DNA of 48,853 nucleotides from the NCBI GenBank assembly GCA_947478405.1, contig CANJVX010000025.1:1-48853 (forward strand), in the 5' to 3' direction. Shown one piece after another: positions 26,725 through 34,653 of this stretch; the stretch's first letter is position 1, and each line of letters starts with the position of its first letter. The notes beneath the pieces were generated by a model. It saw only the letters and a program-made list of their open reading frames with translations, did not search any database and had not been told where the DNA came from. Both the position numbers and the translations under genes were made by a program. This DNA comes from Beijerinckiaceae bacterium (GTDB taxonomy: Bacteria; Pseudomonadota; Alphaproteobacteria; Rhizobiales; Beijerinckiaceae).

Positions 26725-27660
26725 ATGAAATTGCGGCAATTGCAGCTGCTTCTCGCCGTCGTGCGCAATGAGATGAATATTTCGGCAGCCGCCGCAGCAC
26801 TCCATACATCGCAGCCGAGTGTCAGCCGTCAGATCATCCAACTTGAAGAAGAAGTCGGGGCCACGCTGTTCACGCGCCGTAAGAACCGCATGGTCGGACT
26901 GACACCCATTGGCGAGGCTGCCTTTGAGGCAGCACGGCGCATTGAAAACCAGATTGCCAATATTGATCTCATCGCGCGGGAAGCGCGCGATCCCAATGAA
27001 GGCTCGCTCAGTGTCGTCACCTCGCATCTGCATGCGCGCTATACAATGCTTGAACCCATGCGCGCGCTTCGGCGCTCCTATCCAGGCATTCACGTCACCT
27101 TGTTGCAGGCCGACCCCGATCGTATCCAAGATATGGTGCGCAATGGTGATGCAGATATCGGGATGGGCGTGAGTTATCAGGCTGGCAAGAACTCGGCCGG
27201 CCTGATCATCCTGCGCGGTGATCTTCTGCGGCGCATGGCCATTTTTCCGAAAGATCATCCACTCGCCACGAAGCGCGAAATCACCCTCGCAGACCTCTGC
27301 TCTTATGACATGATTGGCTTTACTGAGCGCTCCCGCACGGGTCGCATCGTAAGCCGAGCCTTGCAAAGTGCCGGCCTCAATCCGCGCATCAGCGTGCGTG
27401 TGAATGATTCAGATGTCGTCAAAGCCTATGTCACCGCTGGGCTCGGGGTTGGAATTGTACCCAACATCACGATCAAAGCACATGACGATCTAGCCATGAG
27501 CGACATCACTGACCAGATGCCGAAGAGGCACATTAGCGTCGTCCTGCGCGATGACATGCATATGCGCCAAAGCGTGATCGCGCTGCTAGAATCTATCTGT
27601 CCGCAGTGGAATGCAGTTGCTCTGCAACGCGAGATAAGCAAGGCCCGGTCCAGCGGATGA
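26725..27660 (+). CDS. LysR-type regulator, CysB/Cbl-like subgroup
   Basis: This 311-residue regulator has an N-terminal winged HTH, 'MKLRQLQLLLAVVRNEMNIS', then 'ALHTSQPSVSRQIIQLEEEV', as in CysB and Cbl. The co-inducer domain has 'LHARYTMLEPMRALRRSYPG' and 'VNDSDVVKAYVTAGLGVGIVP', a close match to the CysB subgroup pattern. The ATG at 26725 has GGAGGAGAG upstream; a longer frame from 26620 is not needed. CysB-type proteins sense sulfur or sulfonate status, which is suggestive beside a TauD-family dioxygenase gene (28302-29162). However, the genes converge and no shared operator is visible. Confidence 0.88.
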   Translation: MKLRQLQLLLAVVRNEMNISAAAAALHTSQPSVSRQIIQLEEEVGATLFTRRKNRMVGLTPIGEAAFEAARRIENQIANIDLIAREARDPNEGSLSVVTSHLHARYTMLEPMRALRRSYPGIHVTLLQADPDRIQDMVRNGDADIGMGVSYQAGKNSAGLIILRGDLLRRMAIFPKDHPLATKREITLADLCSYDMIGFTERSRTGRIVSRALQSAGLNPRISVRVNDSDVVKAYVTAGLGVGIVPNITIKAHDDLAMSDITDQMPKRHISVVLRDDMHMRQSVIALLESICPQWNAVALQREISKARSSG

Positions 27661-27768
27661 TAATTTCCCTGCAGCACGCAGAGTCATGGCGCCGAAGACA
27701 CATGGCAAAATACTTTTTCTGTGTCGGCGCGCGCACGCCTTAAGGCACGCCAATGCCGCTTTGATCTG

Positions 27769-28281
27769 TCAAAGCGTGCACATGATGCGCCTTGTGTTGA
27801 TGAATTGCGACCGCATGCGCTCTGTCCACGGTGTCTTGCGTGCCACAAGCCCCGCGGGGCTTTCAAACGCATCACGATCTGCCAGATCATAAGCGGTAAG
27901 AAAATGCGGCGCTCCGGCAAGCGCGCTAAAACGTCGCGCGCGCAAAATGCCGGGCACTTTCACAAGGCGCGGCAAATGCTCCTCACCATACCAGGCATTA
28001 TATTCATCAAGCAGGTCGGGTTCGATATCCGTATGCACCAGATAGACAAAGGGGGCCACAAGCGGTCCCGAATGCCCGACCTCCTGCGTCTTCTGCAACA
28101 AAGTAACCTTGGCCTGCGGCAGGCCGCGGACATGGGGGCGGACATCAAATTCCGACCAGATCATGCGATCTTCAATCACGCCCTCGGTTCGATAGAGGCG
28201 CGTCACACGAGCGCCCTCGCGAGCAGGCGCGGCTTCAATCGCCGCCCCGTTCGCACACCACTCAATCAGCGAGATAAACAT
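27769..28281 (-). CDS. Ferredoxin-fold dimeric alpha/beta-barrel-like protein of unknown function
   Basis: This 170-residue protein has no signal peptide. The second half ('DEYNAWYGEEHLPRLVKVPG', 'GAPHFLTAYDLADRDAFES') follows the pattern of EthD/dimeric alpha-beta barrel proteins, which bind or shift small organic ligands. A first, weaker repeat of the same fold may occupy residues 1-75. ATG at 28281 has GGGGAAG nine bases upstream. It lies 20 bases after the TauD-family gene in the same direction, so the two likely work together on one compound. Substrate unknown. Confidence 0.7.
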   Translation of the reverse strand: MFISLIEWCANGAAIEAAPAREGARVTRLYRTEGVIEDRMIWSEFDVRPHVRGLPQAKVTLLQKTQEVGHSGPLVAPFVYLVHTDIEPDLLDEYNAWYGEEHLPRLVKVPGILRARRFSALAGAPHFLTAYDLADRDAFESPAGLVARKTPWTERMRSQFINTRRIMCTL

Positions 28282-28301
28282 CGTCAAAATCTTCCCCGCA
28301 T

Positions 28302-29162
28302 TCAGACAGGCACTTCGCCTTTGATCATCAACCGATAGAGGTAACGGAGTTCCTCAACCGGATAATCACCATTGGCCTTGTGCATCAGACAGCGATTGTC
28401 CCAGATCACCACATCACCCGATCTCCACTTGTGGCGATATTCATTGCTGAGATCGATAGAATGTTCGAGCAGCTCATTGAGCAGCTTCTGTGCATCCTCA
28501 TTCTGCATGCCCAGAATGGATTCTATGCGGATCGGATTAATGTAGAGGGCTTTCTTGCCTGTGATGGGGTGCGTGCGCACCATCGGATGGATGACCTGTT
28601 TGAGAGAAAATGCCTTTTTCTCATCTGCCAGCGTCATTAATTTCCGCTCGCTATATTTACTCTGGTAGACATGCACACATTGCAGATCTTCGATCCGCCG
28701 CTTTACCGCGACCGGCAAAGTGTCATATGCGCGATGCATGTTGATGAACTGCGTATCGCCGCCGGTCTTTGGCAATTTGACTGCAAAGAGCATGGTGGCT
28801 TTGGGGGGCACAGCATCATTGGAATGATCGGTGTGATAGCCCTCGCCGGGAATATAAACTCGGCCGTCCTCGTACCTGTCGAGATTCGAGATGTAATGAA
28901 CCAGCGGACAATCGGGCACTGAAAAGCGCGGATTATGCTGCGGGAAAATTTCGCCAAAAATCTCACCCGCATCGTAGAATTGCTGGGCATTGAGTTTCTG
29001 GTCGCGGATGGCGATCACGCTATGATCAGCAAAGGCACGTTTCAATTCAACACGAGCCGCCCGATCATTCAGCGCATCGCGCAGGTCAATGCCCAGCACT
29101 TCCGCTCCCGTATGGGCAGATAGCGGCCTCACATCGATGCGTTCGGATTGTGCGATCGCCAC
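28302..29162 (-). CDS. TauD/TfdA-family 2-oxoglutarate-dependent dioxygenase
   Basis: This Fe(II)/2OG dioxygenase of about 286 residues has the iron triad HxD in 'GYHTDHSNDAVPP' and the distal His in 'NRCLMHKANGDY'. The 2OG Arg is in 'ELRYLYRLM', and the N-terminal 'HTGAEVLGIDLRDAL' is a TauD-family hallmark. Members open taurine, alkylsulfonates, aryloxyacids or similar anions. GTG at 29162 has GGGAGAG upstream; GTG at 29183 is the other option. It is the first gene of a two-gene unit with the alpha/beta-barrel protein. The substrate is not resolved. Confidence 0.88.
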   Translation of the reverse strand: MAIAQSERIDVRPLSAHTGAEVLGIDLRDALNDRAARVELKRAFADHSVIAIRDQKLNAQQFYDAGEIFGEIFPQHNPRFSVPDCPLVHYISNLDRYEDGRVYIPGEGYHTDHSNDAVPPKATMLFAVKLPKTGGDTQFINMHRAYDTLPVAVKRRIEDLQCVHVYQSKYSERKLMTLADEKKAFSLKQVIHPMVRTHPITGKKALYINPIRIESILGMQNEDAQKLLNELLEHSIDLSNEYRHKWRSGDVVIWDNRCLMHKANGDYPVEELRYLYRLMIKGEVPV

Positions 29163-29231
29163 AGAGCTCTCCCGATCTCTCACGCCCGCCAGTTTAGGCC
29201 CTCGGGATCATGCACAAAAAGACTGAAATCG

Positions 29232-29310
29232 TATAATATTATGCTTGATCTGTATGATTGGCTGTCGAGTGCGGCTTGACCCCAGGACTTTTTCGGGGCT
29301 TGTTCGCCCC
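29232..29310 (+). promoter_or_regulatory. Promoter -10 and folded leader ahead of the copper-associated genes
   Basis: A perfect TATAAT lies at 29232-29237, with no clear -35. The leader contains CCCC (29280-29283), GGGGC (29295-29299) and GCCCC (29306-29310). The middle element can pair with either flank, but not both. The second hairpin ends one base before the ATG at 29312. Confidence 0.35.
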
Positions 29311-29311
29311 C

Positions 29312-29686
29312 ATGCGCACAGCACTTGCCAGCGTCGGGACTTTCCTGCGGCAGGGCCTCCCGGCCCTCGCGGTCTATGCGCTCGTGCTGCAGGCTTTTCT
29401 GGCGGGGGCGACGCCTGCTTCTGCACTCCAGCCCGCCAATGCCCCGCTCTGTGCGGAATTGGTGGAGGGCAGCCACACACCACAATCGGGCGATGCCCAT
29501 GCTGATTGCATCTGCCTCGCGCAATGTCTGCAATCCCATGCACAGGCCACATCCACACCTGAGACCTTGCTCGCACCGCTCTGGCGGCTGGCAATATCAT
29601 TTGAACATAGCGTCCGCGACGATGCCTCTTCATCTCTCCATCCGCTTGAACGAGGGCCGGGCGCGCGGGCGCCCCCGCAGGGCTGA
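29312..29686 (+). CDS. DUF2946-like exported/membrane-anchored protein
   Basis: This 124-residue protein has an N-terminal hydrophobic segment, 'GLPALAVYALVLQAFLAGAT', followed by a Cys-rich region with 'LCAEL' and 'HADCICLAQCLQSH'. The pattern of a signal/anchor, then Cys/His clusters, resembles DUF2946 proteins, found next to copper-handling genes. This assignment is by eye and by context. The ATG at 29312 is chosen for the signal peptide; a TTG at 29258 is in frame. The YcnI-PCuAC gene follows 44 bases later, so the pair probably handles periplasmic copper. Confidence 0.65.
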   Translation: MRTALASVGTFLRQGLPALAVYALVLQAFLAGATPASALQPANAPLCAELVEGSHTPQSGDAHADCICLAQCLQSHAQATSTPETLLAPLWRLAISFEHSVRDDASSSLHPLERGPGARAPPQG

Positions 29687-29730
29687 TTGCGCCTTTCGCT
29701 CTCACCTGTCTCGTTCACGGATCATCTCTC

Positions 29731-30660
29731 ATGAAGAATTTTATTGTTGCGGCCTCGGCCGCTCTGCTTCTCGCGCTGCCTGCCAGCGCCCATGTCACCT
29801 TGGAACAGCCTCAAGCGGCCGCTGGTCAGGCCTATAAAGGCGTGTTGCGCCTGGGCCATGGCTGCGATGGCGGCTCGCCCACCACATCTTTCAGCGTCGA
29901 GATTCCAAACGGCCTCGCGCTGGTGCGCCCCATGCCAAAAGCGGGCTGGCACTTGAGCGTTGAAACAGCGCCCTATGCGCAGCCCATCAAAGCCCATGGC
30001 AAAGACATCACCTCCGGCATCAAGAAAATCACCTGGTCAGGTGGGCGTGTGCAGGATGGCGAATATGATGAATTCATCTTCGTTGGCCAATTGCGTGATG
30101 ATGCAGATGGCCCGCTTTATCTGCCCGTCGTGCAGACTTGCGAAAAGGGCGAATGGCGGTGGGTGGATGTGCCGCAAGCCGGACAATCTGTGCAAGCACC
30201 CGCGCCAGTTCTGCGCGTAGCAGCGGCGCAAAAGCCAAGCGCTGTTCGCGCTGAACAGGTTTGGGCGCGCGCCACCCCCAATGGCGCCAGTGTGGGCGCC
30301 GGTTATCTGCGTGTGACCAATTCAGGCAGCACGGCTGATCGCCTGATCAGCAGCTCGACTGACGTTGCCCAACGCATAGAAGTGCATGAAATGGCGATGG
30401 ACAATGGCATCATGAAAATGCGCGCTTTGAGCGAGGGCTTGACACTTCAACCCGGCCAGAGCGTTGAGCTGAAACCCGGCGGTTTTCACCTCATGATCAT
30501 GGGGCTCAAAGCTCCGTTGAAAGAGGGAACCAGCTTTTCTGGTACATTGAAATTTGAAAAAGCAGGCGACGTGCCAGTGAACTTCAATGTTCTGGGCATG
30601 GGCGCACCGGCGCCCTCGGGTGGGGCCCCCGAAATGATGGATCATTCCCATCACCACTGA
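29731..30660 (+). CDS. Periplasmic copper protein: YcnI (DUF1775) domain fused to PCuAC domain
   Basis: This 309-residue exported protein has a signal peptide cleaved after 'LPASA', leaving His21 as the mature N-terminus ('HVTLEQPQAAAGQAY'), the copper ligand of YcnI-type domains. The YcnI domain runs to about residue 165, with 'GCDGGSPTTSFSVEIP' and 'VQTCEKGEWRWVDV'. After a linker, a PCuAC copper chaperone domain shows the H-x-M ... M ... H-x-M ligand pattern: 'HEMAMDNGIMKM' and 'FHLMIMGL'. A 'DHSHHH' tail adds His. PCuAC delivers Cu(I) to cytochrome oxidase. The stop almost abuts the crotonase gene's stop. Confidence 0.9.
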   Translation: MKNFIVAASAALLLALPASAHVTLEQPQAAAGQAYKGVLRLGHGCDGGSPTTSFSVEIPNGLALVRPMPKAGWHLSVETAPYAQPIKAHGKDITSGIKKITWSGGRVQDGEYDEFIFVGQLRDDADGPLYLPVVQTCEKGEWRWVDVPQAGQSVQAPAPVLRVAAAQKPSAVRAEQVWARATPNGASVGAGYLRVTNSGSTADRLISSSTDVAQRIEVHEMAMDNGIMKMRALSEGLTLQPGQSVELKPGGFHLMIMGLKAPLKEGTSFSGTLKFEKAGDVPVNFNVLGMGAPAPSGGAPEMMDHSHHH

Positions 30661-30675
30661 GGCCTAGCGGCCTTT
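30660..30675. terminator. Short hairpin over two convergent stop codons
   Basis: AGGCC (30660-30664), loop TAGC, GGCCT (30669-30673) and TT. It overlaps the end of the YcnI-PCuAC gene and the stop of the crotonase gene. With 5 bp it is weak. Confidence 0.35.
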
Positions 30676-31452
30676 GAAATCCGGCGCGCGTTTTTCAGCA
30701 AAGGCGCGTCGGCCTTCCGCATAATCCTCGCTGGTAAAACAAGCCGCAACGGCGCCATCCGCACGCGCCCTGTCGCGCTCTGCCTCGGGCCGTGCCAATT
30801 CGCGCAAAGAAATGGCCAAAGCGCGCAAAGTGAGCGGTGCATTGGACGCAATGCGCGCAACATATGCGGCGACCTCTTCATCAAACGCCGCTTCTGACCA
30901 GACATGATTGGCGATGCCAAGGCGCTGCGCTTCCAGCGCATCGAACTGACGGGCTGAATAAAAAATATCTGCCGCGGCCGACAGGCCGATCCGTCGCACA
31001 AGAAAATCGAGATTGTTGAATGCATATCCAAGGCCCAGTTTGGCCGCCGGAATGGAGAAGCGCGCGCCCGCCCGCGCCAAACGCAAATCACACGACATAG
31101 CCAAGGCCAAACCGCCGCCAAAACACACACCACGAATGATGGCGAGTGTCGGCTTGGAGGCTTCAGCCAACCCAGCCAGCCCGGCTCGTACCGCTTCTTC
31201 ATAAGCTGCGACCGCCTCTCGGCTCGAACGCTTCTCACCAAATTGGGAAATATCAGCGCCTGCGCAAAAGGCCTTCTCGCCCATTCCCTCCACCGCAATG
31301 GCGCGCACGCTGTCATCTGCCATGGCACGCGCCACAAGGGCTGGCAGCGCTGTCCACATGTCAAAAGACATGGCATTGAGGCGAGCCGGCTGATTGAGCA
31401 CAAGCCGCGCCACGCCATCCCTGACAGCGTAATCCACCCGCGCTTCGCTCAT
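30664..31452 (-). CDS. Enoyl-CoA hydratase/isomerase-family (crotonase-fold) protein lacking both catalytic Glu
   Basis: This 262-residue crotonase-fold protein shows 'FCAGADISQFGE' (oxyanion loop one) and 'IRGVCFGGGLALAMSCDLRL' (loop two). In hydratases the two catalytic glutamates sit in 'GGGCE' and in 'PEIxLG'; here the first is Ala ('GGGLA') and the second region reads 'FSIPAAKLGLGYA'. Simple hydration of enoyl-CoA is therefore unlikely. Another crotonase activity, such as hydrolysis, isomerisation or dehalogenation, is possible. ATG at 31452 has AGGAG upstream; the frame extends far 5' without family similarity. The 238 bases to the next gene hold the divergent promoters. Confidence 0.85.
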   Translation of the reverse strand: MSEARVDYAVRDGVARLVLNQPARLNAMSFDMWTALPALVARAMADDSVRAIAVEGMGEKAFCAGADISQFGEKRSSREAVAAYEEAVRAGLAGLAEASKPTLAIIRGVCFGGGLALAMSCDLRLARAGARFSIPAAKLGLGYAFNNLDFLVRRIGLSAAADIFYSARQFDALEAQRLGIANHVWSEAAFDEEVAAYVARIASNAPLTLRALAISLRELARPEAERDRARADGAVAACFTSEDYAEGRRAFAEKRAPDFKGR

Positions 31453-31690
31453 CGCCCGCAACTCCTGTTCGACCCCAAAAGCTTGGCCCACCCCATGATG
31501 GGGCAAGGCGTTTGGCTTTTCACGCATCTGTCTGCGCCCATCCACGCTAAACCTCTGTCGACGAAACCGCTTCTTCCTTGCCGGATATACGACTTTTGGG
31601 CTAGAGACCATGCCGGCCCAAGCCTGTCGCACCTCCCCCAAACCGGCGACCGGCCCCCTGATGCAGGGCGGGCCCCAAAAAGGAAATCCG

Positions 31691-32716
31691 ATGATGACGT
31701 TTCGCATGAAGATGATGGGTGCGGGTGCCCTAGCTTTATCCCTGAGTGCAGGCTCCGGCGCGGCTGTCGCGCAGGCTGAGTTCTTCAAGGACAAGACGGT
31801 CAACATCTATGTCGGCTACAGCACAGGCGGCGGCTACGACGTTTATGCGCGCATGCTGGCACGCTTTTACGGCCGGCACATCCCCGGTAACCCGACAGTG
31901 ATCGTCACCAACATGCCAGGTGCAGGCTCGCTGCGCGCCGCCAATTACATTTACAATGTTGCACCAAAGGACGGCACGGCCATCGGCACGGTCGCGCGCG
32001 GCGCGGCTTTCGATCCGCTCTTTGGTCTGCCCGGCACGCAGTTTGACGCCACAAAGTTCAACTGGATCGGCTCGGCCAATGATGAAGTGTCGGTCTGCGT
32101 TGCCTGGCACACGTCAGACGTCAAAAATTACAATGACCTCATCACGAAAGAGCTGATTGTCGGAGGCACGGGCGGCAGCGCCGATACCGACCAGTTCCCG
32201 CGCGTGATGAATGGCGTGCTCGACACGAAGATGAAAGTCATCATCGGCTATCCGGGTGGCAATGATATCAACCTCGCTATGGAACGCGGCGAAGTGCAGG
32301 GCCGCTGCGGCTGGTCCTGGTCGAGCGTGAAATCGACGCAGCAAAAATGGCTCGACGATAAAAAGATCAATGTCCTCGTCCAGCTTTCGATGGCCAAGCA
32401 TGCCGATTTGCCGAATGTGCCATCTGTGATGGACGCTGCCAAGACGGATGAGCAGAAGCAGATTCTCAAACTCATCTTCGCGCGCCAGATCATGGGCCGA
32501 CCCTTTATGGCACCGCCCAATGTCGCAACCGACCGCGTGAAGGCTTTGCGTGACGGCTTCTGGGCCACCATGCAGGACAAGGAATTTTTGGAAGAAACCG
32601 AAAAAGCAAAACTGGAAATTACGCCCGTCAAGGGCGAGGAAATCCAGCAAGTCGTTGTTGATGCCTATAAGGTCTCTCCAGAGATCGCCAAAAAAGCTGG
32701 CGACCTGATCAAGTAA
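31691..32716 (+). CDS. TctC/Bug-family periplasmic solute receptor
   Basis: This 341-residue exported receptor is paralogous to the one at 4327. The signal peptide runs to 'GSGAAVAQA'. The mature protein shows 'VGYSTGGGYDVYARM', 'NMPGAGSLRAANYIYNVAP', 'IGYPGGNDINLAMERGEVQG' and 'CGWSWSSVKST'. ATG at 31691 has AAGGAA eight bases upstream. As with its paralogue, no TctAB transporter is alongside. It converges on ligI, a gene for an aromatic dicarboxylate product, so an aromatic or dicarboxylic acid ligand is a reasonable guess. Confidence 0.87.
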   Translation: MMTFRMKMMGAGALALSLSAGSGAAVAQAEFFKDKTVNIYVGYSTGGGYDVYARMLARFYGRHIPGNPTVIVTNMPGAGSLRAANYIYNVAPKDGTAIGTVARGAAFDPLFGLPGTQFDATKFNWIGSANDEVSVCVAWHTSDVKNYNDLITKELIVGGTGGSADTDQFPRVMNGVLDTKMKVIIGYPGGNDINLAMERGEVQGRCGWSWSSVKSTQQKWLDDKKINVLVQLSMAKHADLPNVPSVMDAAKTDEQKQILKLIFARQIMGRPFMAPPNVATDRVKALRDGFWATMQDKEFLEETEKAKLEITPVKGEEIQQVVVDAYKVSPEIAKKAGDLIK

Positions 32717-32722
32717 TATCAA

Positions 32723-32811
32723 CCGTCATTGCGAGCATATCGACGCAATCCAGAAGGCCTCACGTGGTGCTTCTGGATTGCCGCATCGCCTACGGCTCCT
32801 CGCAATGACGG
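32723..32811. repeat. Dispersed palindromic repeat, copy 4
   Basis: Both arms are present: left CCGTCATTGCGAGCATATCG and CAATCCAGAAG; right TTCTGGATTGCCGCATCGCC and CTCGCAATGACGG. It fills the gap between the converging TctC-like and ligI genes. Confidence 0.9.
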
Positions 32812-32814
32812 TCC

Positions 32815-33699
32815 TTAGTCTTCCCAACCGTAAAGCCGCGCGGGATTCTTCACCAGAATCTTCTCCTGCGTCTGCGCATCCTTGGCAAAGAGCGGGATCA
32901 AATCCACCAGATCACCATCATTGGGCATGGACTTCACATTGGGGTGCGGCCAATCGGTTCCCCACACGCAGCGATCGGGCGCGGCATCAATGAGCTTTGC
33001 CGCAAAGGGCGCGGAATCATGAAACGGCGGACCTGAAGACGACACACGCTCCGAGCCGCAGACTTTCACCCATGCTTTTTCATCATTGCGCATGAGATCA
33101 AGCAGAATGCGGAACGGCACCTGATCCAATCCGTCAGAGGCTTTCACGCGGCACATATGGTCGATGATGTAAGTGCAGGGCAGTTTTTCTAGCATCTGCG
33201 CATATTGGGGCAGATCAATCGCATCAAAATGCAGATTGAGATGCCAGCCCAGCGGCGCAATCATCGACACCACGCGCTCAAACATTTTCATATCGGGGAC
33301 GCCGCCCAGATGGCGCACGAAATTGAAGCGGCAGCCTCGAAAGCCTCCCTCATGCAATTCGCGCAAGCCCTTGTCCGTGATTGTGCCATCAATATTGGCA
33401 ACTGCGCGATAAGCGCCATTCGACACAGCAATCGCATCCAGCGCTACGCGATTGTCGGTGCCGTGAGCGGAGGCATTGACGATCACCGCGCGTTCAATAC
33501 CTAAGATCCCATGGAGCTTTCGAAACGCCTCGAGCGGCGCATCGGGCGGGGTATACGTGCGGTCGGGTGCATAGGAATATTTGTTGCCCGGCCCAAAAAT
33601 ATGGCAATGCGCATCGCAAGATTTGAGTGGCAGTTTGAATTTTGGCGTCTTGGTGTGCGGATCCGGGCCGGGGATGGTTGGCATGAATGTCAATTGCAT
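32815..33699 (-). CDS. ligI: 2-pyrone-4,6-dicarboxylate hydrolase (LigI-type amidohydrolase)
   Basis: This 294-residue TIM-barrel hydrolase opens 2-pyrone-4,6-dicarboxylate in the protocatechuate/gallate 4,5-cleavage (lignin) pathway. It shows the metal-site 'CDAHCHIFGPGNKYSYAPDR' (His31, His33), 'VIVNASAHGTDNRVALDAI', 'FRGCRFNFVRHLGG', 'LHFDAIDLPQYA', 'IIDHMCRV', and the terminal Asp in 'VWGTDWPHPN'. All fit LigI. ATG at 33699 has AAGGAA four bases upstream. It lies 8 bases after the DUF1932-type dehydrogenase gene, forming an operon. The other lig genes are not in the window. Confidence 0.9.
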   Translation of the reverse strand: MQLTFMPTIPGPDPHTKTPKFKLPLKSCDAHCHIFGPGNKYSYAPDRTYTPPDAPLEAFRKLHGILGIERAVIVNASAHGTDNRVALDAIAVSNGAYRAVANIDGTITDKGLRELHEGGFRGCRFNFVRHLGGVPDMKMFERVVSMIAPLGWHLNLHFDAIDLPQYAQMLEKLPCTYIIDHMCRVKASDGLDQVPFRILLDLMRNDEKAWVKVCGSERVSSSGPPFHDSAPFAAKLIDAAPDRCVWGTDWPHPNVKSMPNDGDLVDLIPLFAKDAQTQEKILVKNPARLYGWED

Positions 33700-33707
33700 C
33701 GGATTCC

Positions 33708-34520
33708 TTACATTCCTGCTTTGCCAGCACCGCGCGTCTGCGCGCCTGCGACCGCCAGTTCCAGCTCATTCATCATGCCAAGATCAGCCACCATAGCTGC
33801 GGCTTCTCGCATTTCTGCGCCCCGGCGCACGCCATGCTGGCGCACACGTTCTGCCATATCAACAGAGAGCTTGCGCCAATCAATCGAGGGATAACTTGCA
33901 TCGAGTGAACCAAAGACTTCCCTTTCGACATTCCAGTCTTTGGCCGCTTTCGCGCAATCAACGATCAAAGCTTCAAGACCTTTGATCATGATGGAACGGC
34001 AGAGCTTCATCGCCGAGGCGCGGCCATATTCGCTGGCCACGGGCGTGAGATTCATGCCCAAAGCATTGAGCTTGGGGGCGAGTTCTTCTGCCTTCGGGCC
34101 ACCACCCAATATCTGCACTTTGATGCCGGGACCCGGCACAGGTGCCATCACCGCACCCTCCACATAATACGCGCCCGTTGGCGCAACGATCCCTGCGGCT
34201 TCGCGTTTGGTGTTGGGCGCAGCCGAATTGACGTCGAGAAAATATTGCCCCGCCTTTAGCCAGGTAGCGGCTTGTGTTGCAACCTCTTTCACCTTGTCGG
34301 CTGTGACAGCGCTGATGACAACATCGGCCCCCTCGCCCGCTTCTGCAGCACTGGCGCACAGGTGAATGCCATCTTGAGCAGCGGCCGCGCAATGCTGCGC
34401 GCTGATTTGAGGATCACCCAAAACAATATCAAACGCACGCAGGCTGGTCGCGCCTTGGGCCTTCAATTCACGGGCGAAAATCTGGCCGACTTCGCCATAA
34501 CCGATGAGGGTGATTTTCAT
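33708..34520 (-). CDS. NAD(P)-binding dehydrogenase, 6PGDH-like N-domain with DUF1932-type C-domain
   Basis: This 270-residue beta-hydroxyacid-dehydrogenase-like protein has 'MKITLIGYGEVGQIFARELK' (Rossmann loop), 'GADVVISAVTADKVKEVA', the substrate-loop 'YFLDVNSAAPNTKREAAG', 'VEGAVMAPVPGPGIKVQILG' and the C-terminal 'SAMKLCRSIMIKGLEALIVD' (catalytic Lys region, DUF1932 type). ATG at 34520 is where similarity begins; the upstream extension overlaps the divergent gene. The tight link to ligI places it in aromatic acid metabolism, perhaps acting on a hydroxy- or oxo-dicarboxylate. Confidence 0.83.
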   Translation of the reverse strand: MKITLIGYGEVGQIFARELKAQGATSLRAFDIVLGDPQISAQHCAAAAQDGIHLCASAAEAGEGADVVISAVTADKVKEVATQAATWLKAGQYFLDVNSAAPNTKREAAGIVAPTGAYYVEGAVMAPVPGPGIKVQILGGGPKAEELAPKLNALGMNLTPVASEYGRASAMKLCRSIMIKGLEALIVDCAKAAKDWNVEREVFGSLDASYPSIDWRKLSVDMAERVRQHGVRRGAEMREAAAMVADLGMMNELELAVAGAQTRGAGKAGM

Positions 34521-34653
34521 TCTGTGGCGGCCTTCCCTGATCTCCATTGCGAAGACCGTAATTATTTGCCGCAATCCATGCAAGGCGTCGGGTTTGGGCC
34601 TTGCCACGCCCGAGCTTGTCCTTGAAACTCTCTGCAAAAGTGCGGAGGAACAG

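Noticed and set aside
31490-31530. CCCCATGATGGGG palindrome between the crotonase and TctC genes as an operator
   Set aside because: It is short, lies far from both start codons and has no matching regulator gene nearby.
30664-31806. Extended 380-codon form of the crotonase gene
   Set aside because: Family similarity begins near 31452, and the upstream part is low in recognisable content and crosses the intergenic region.
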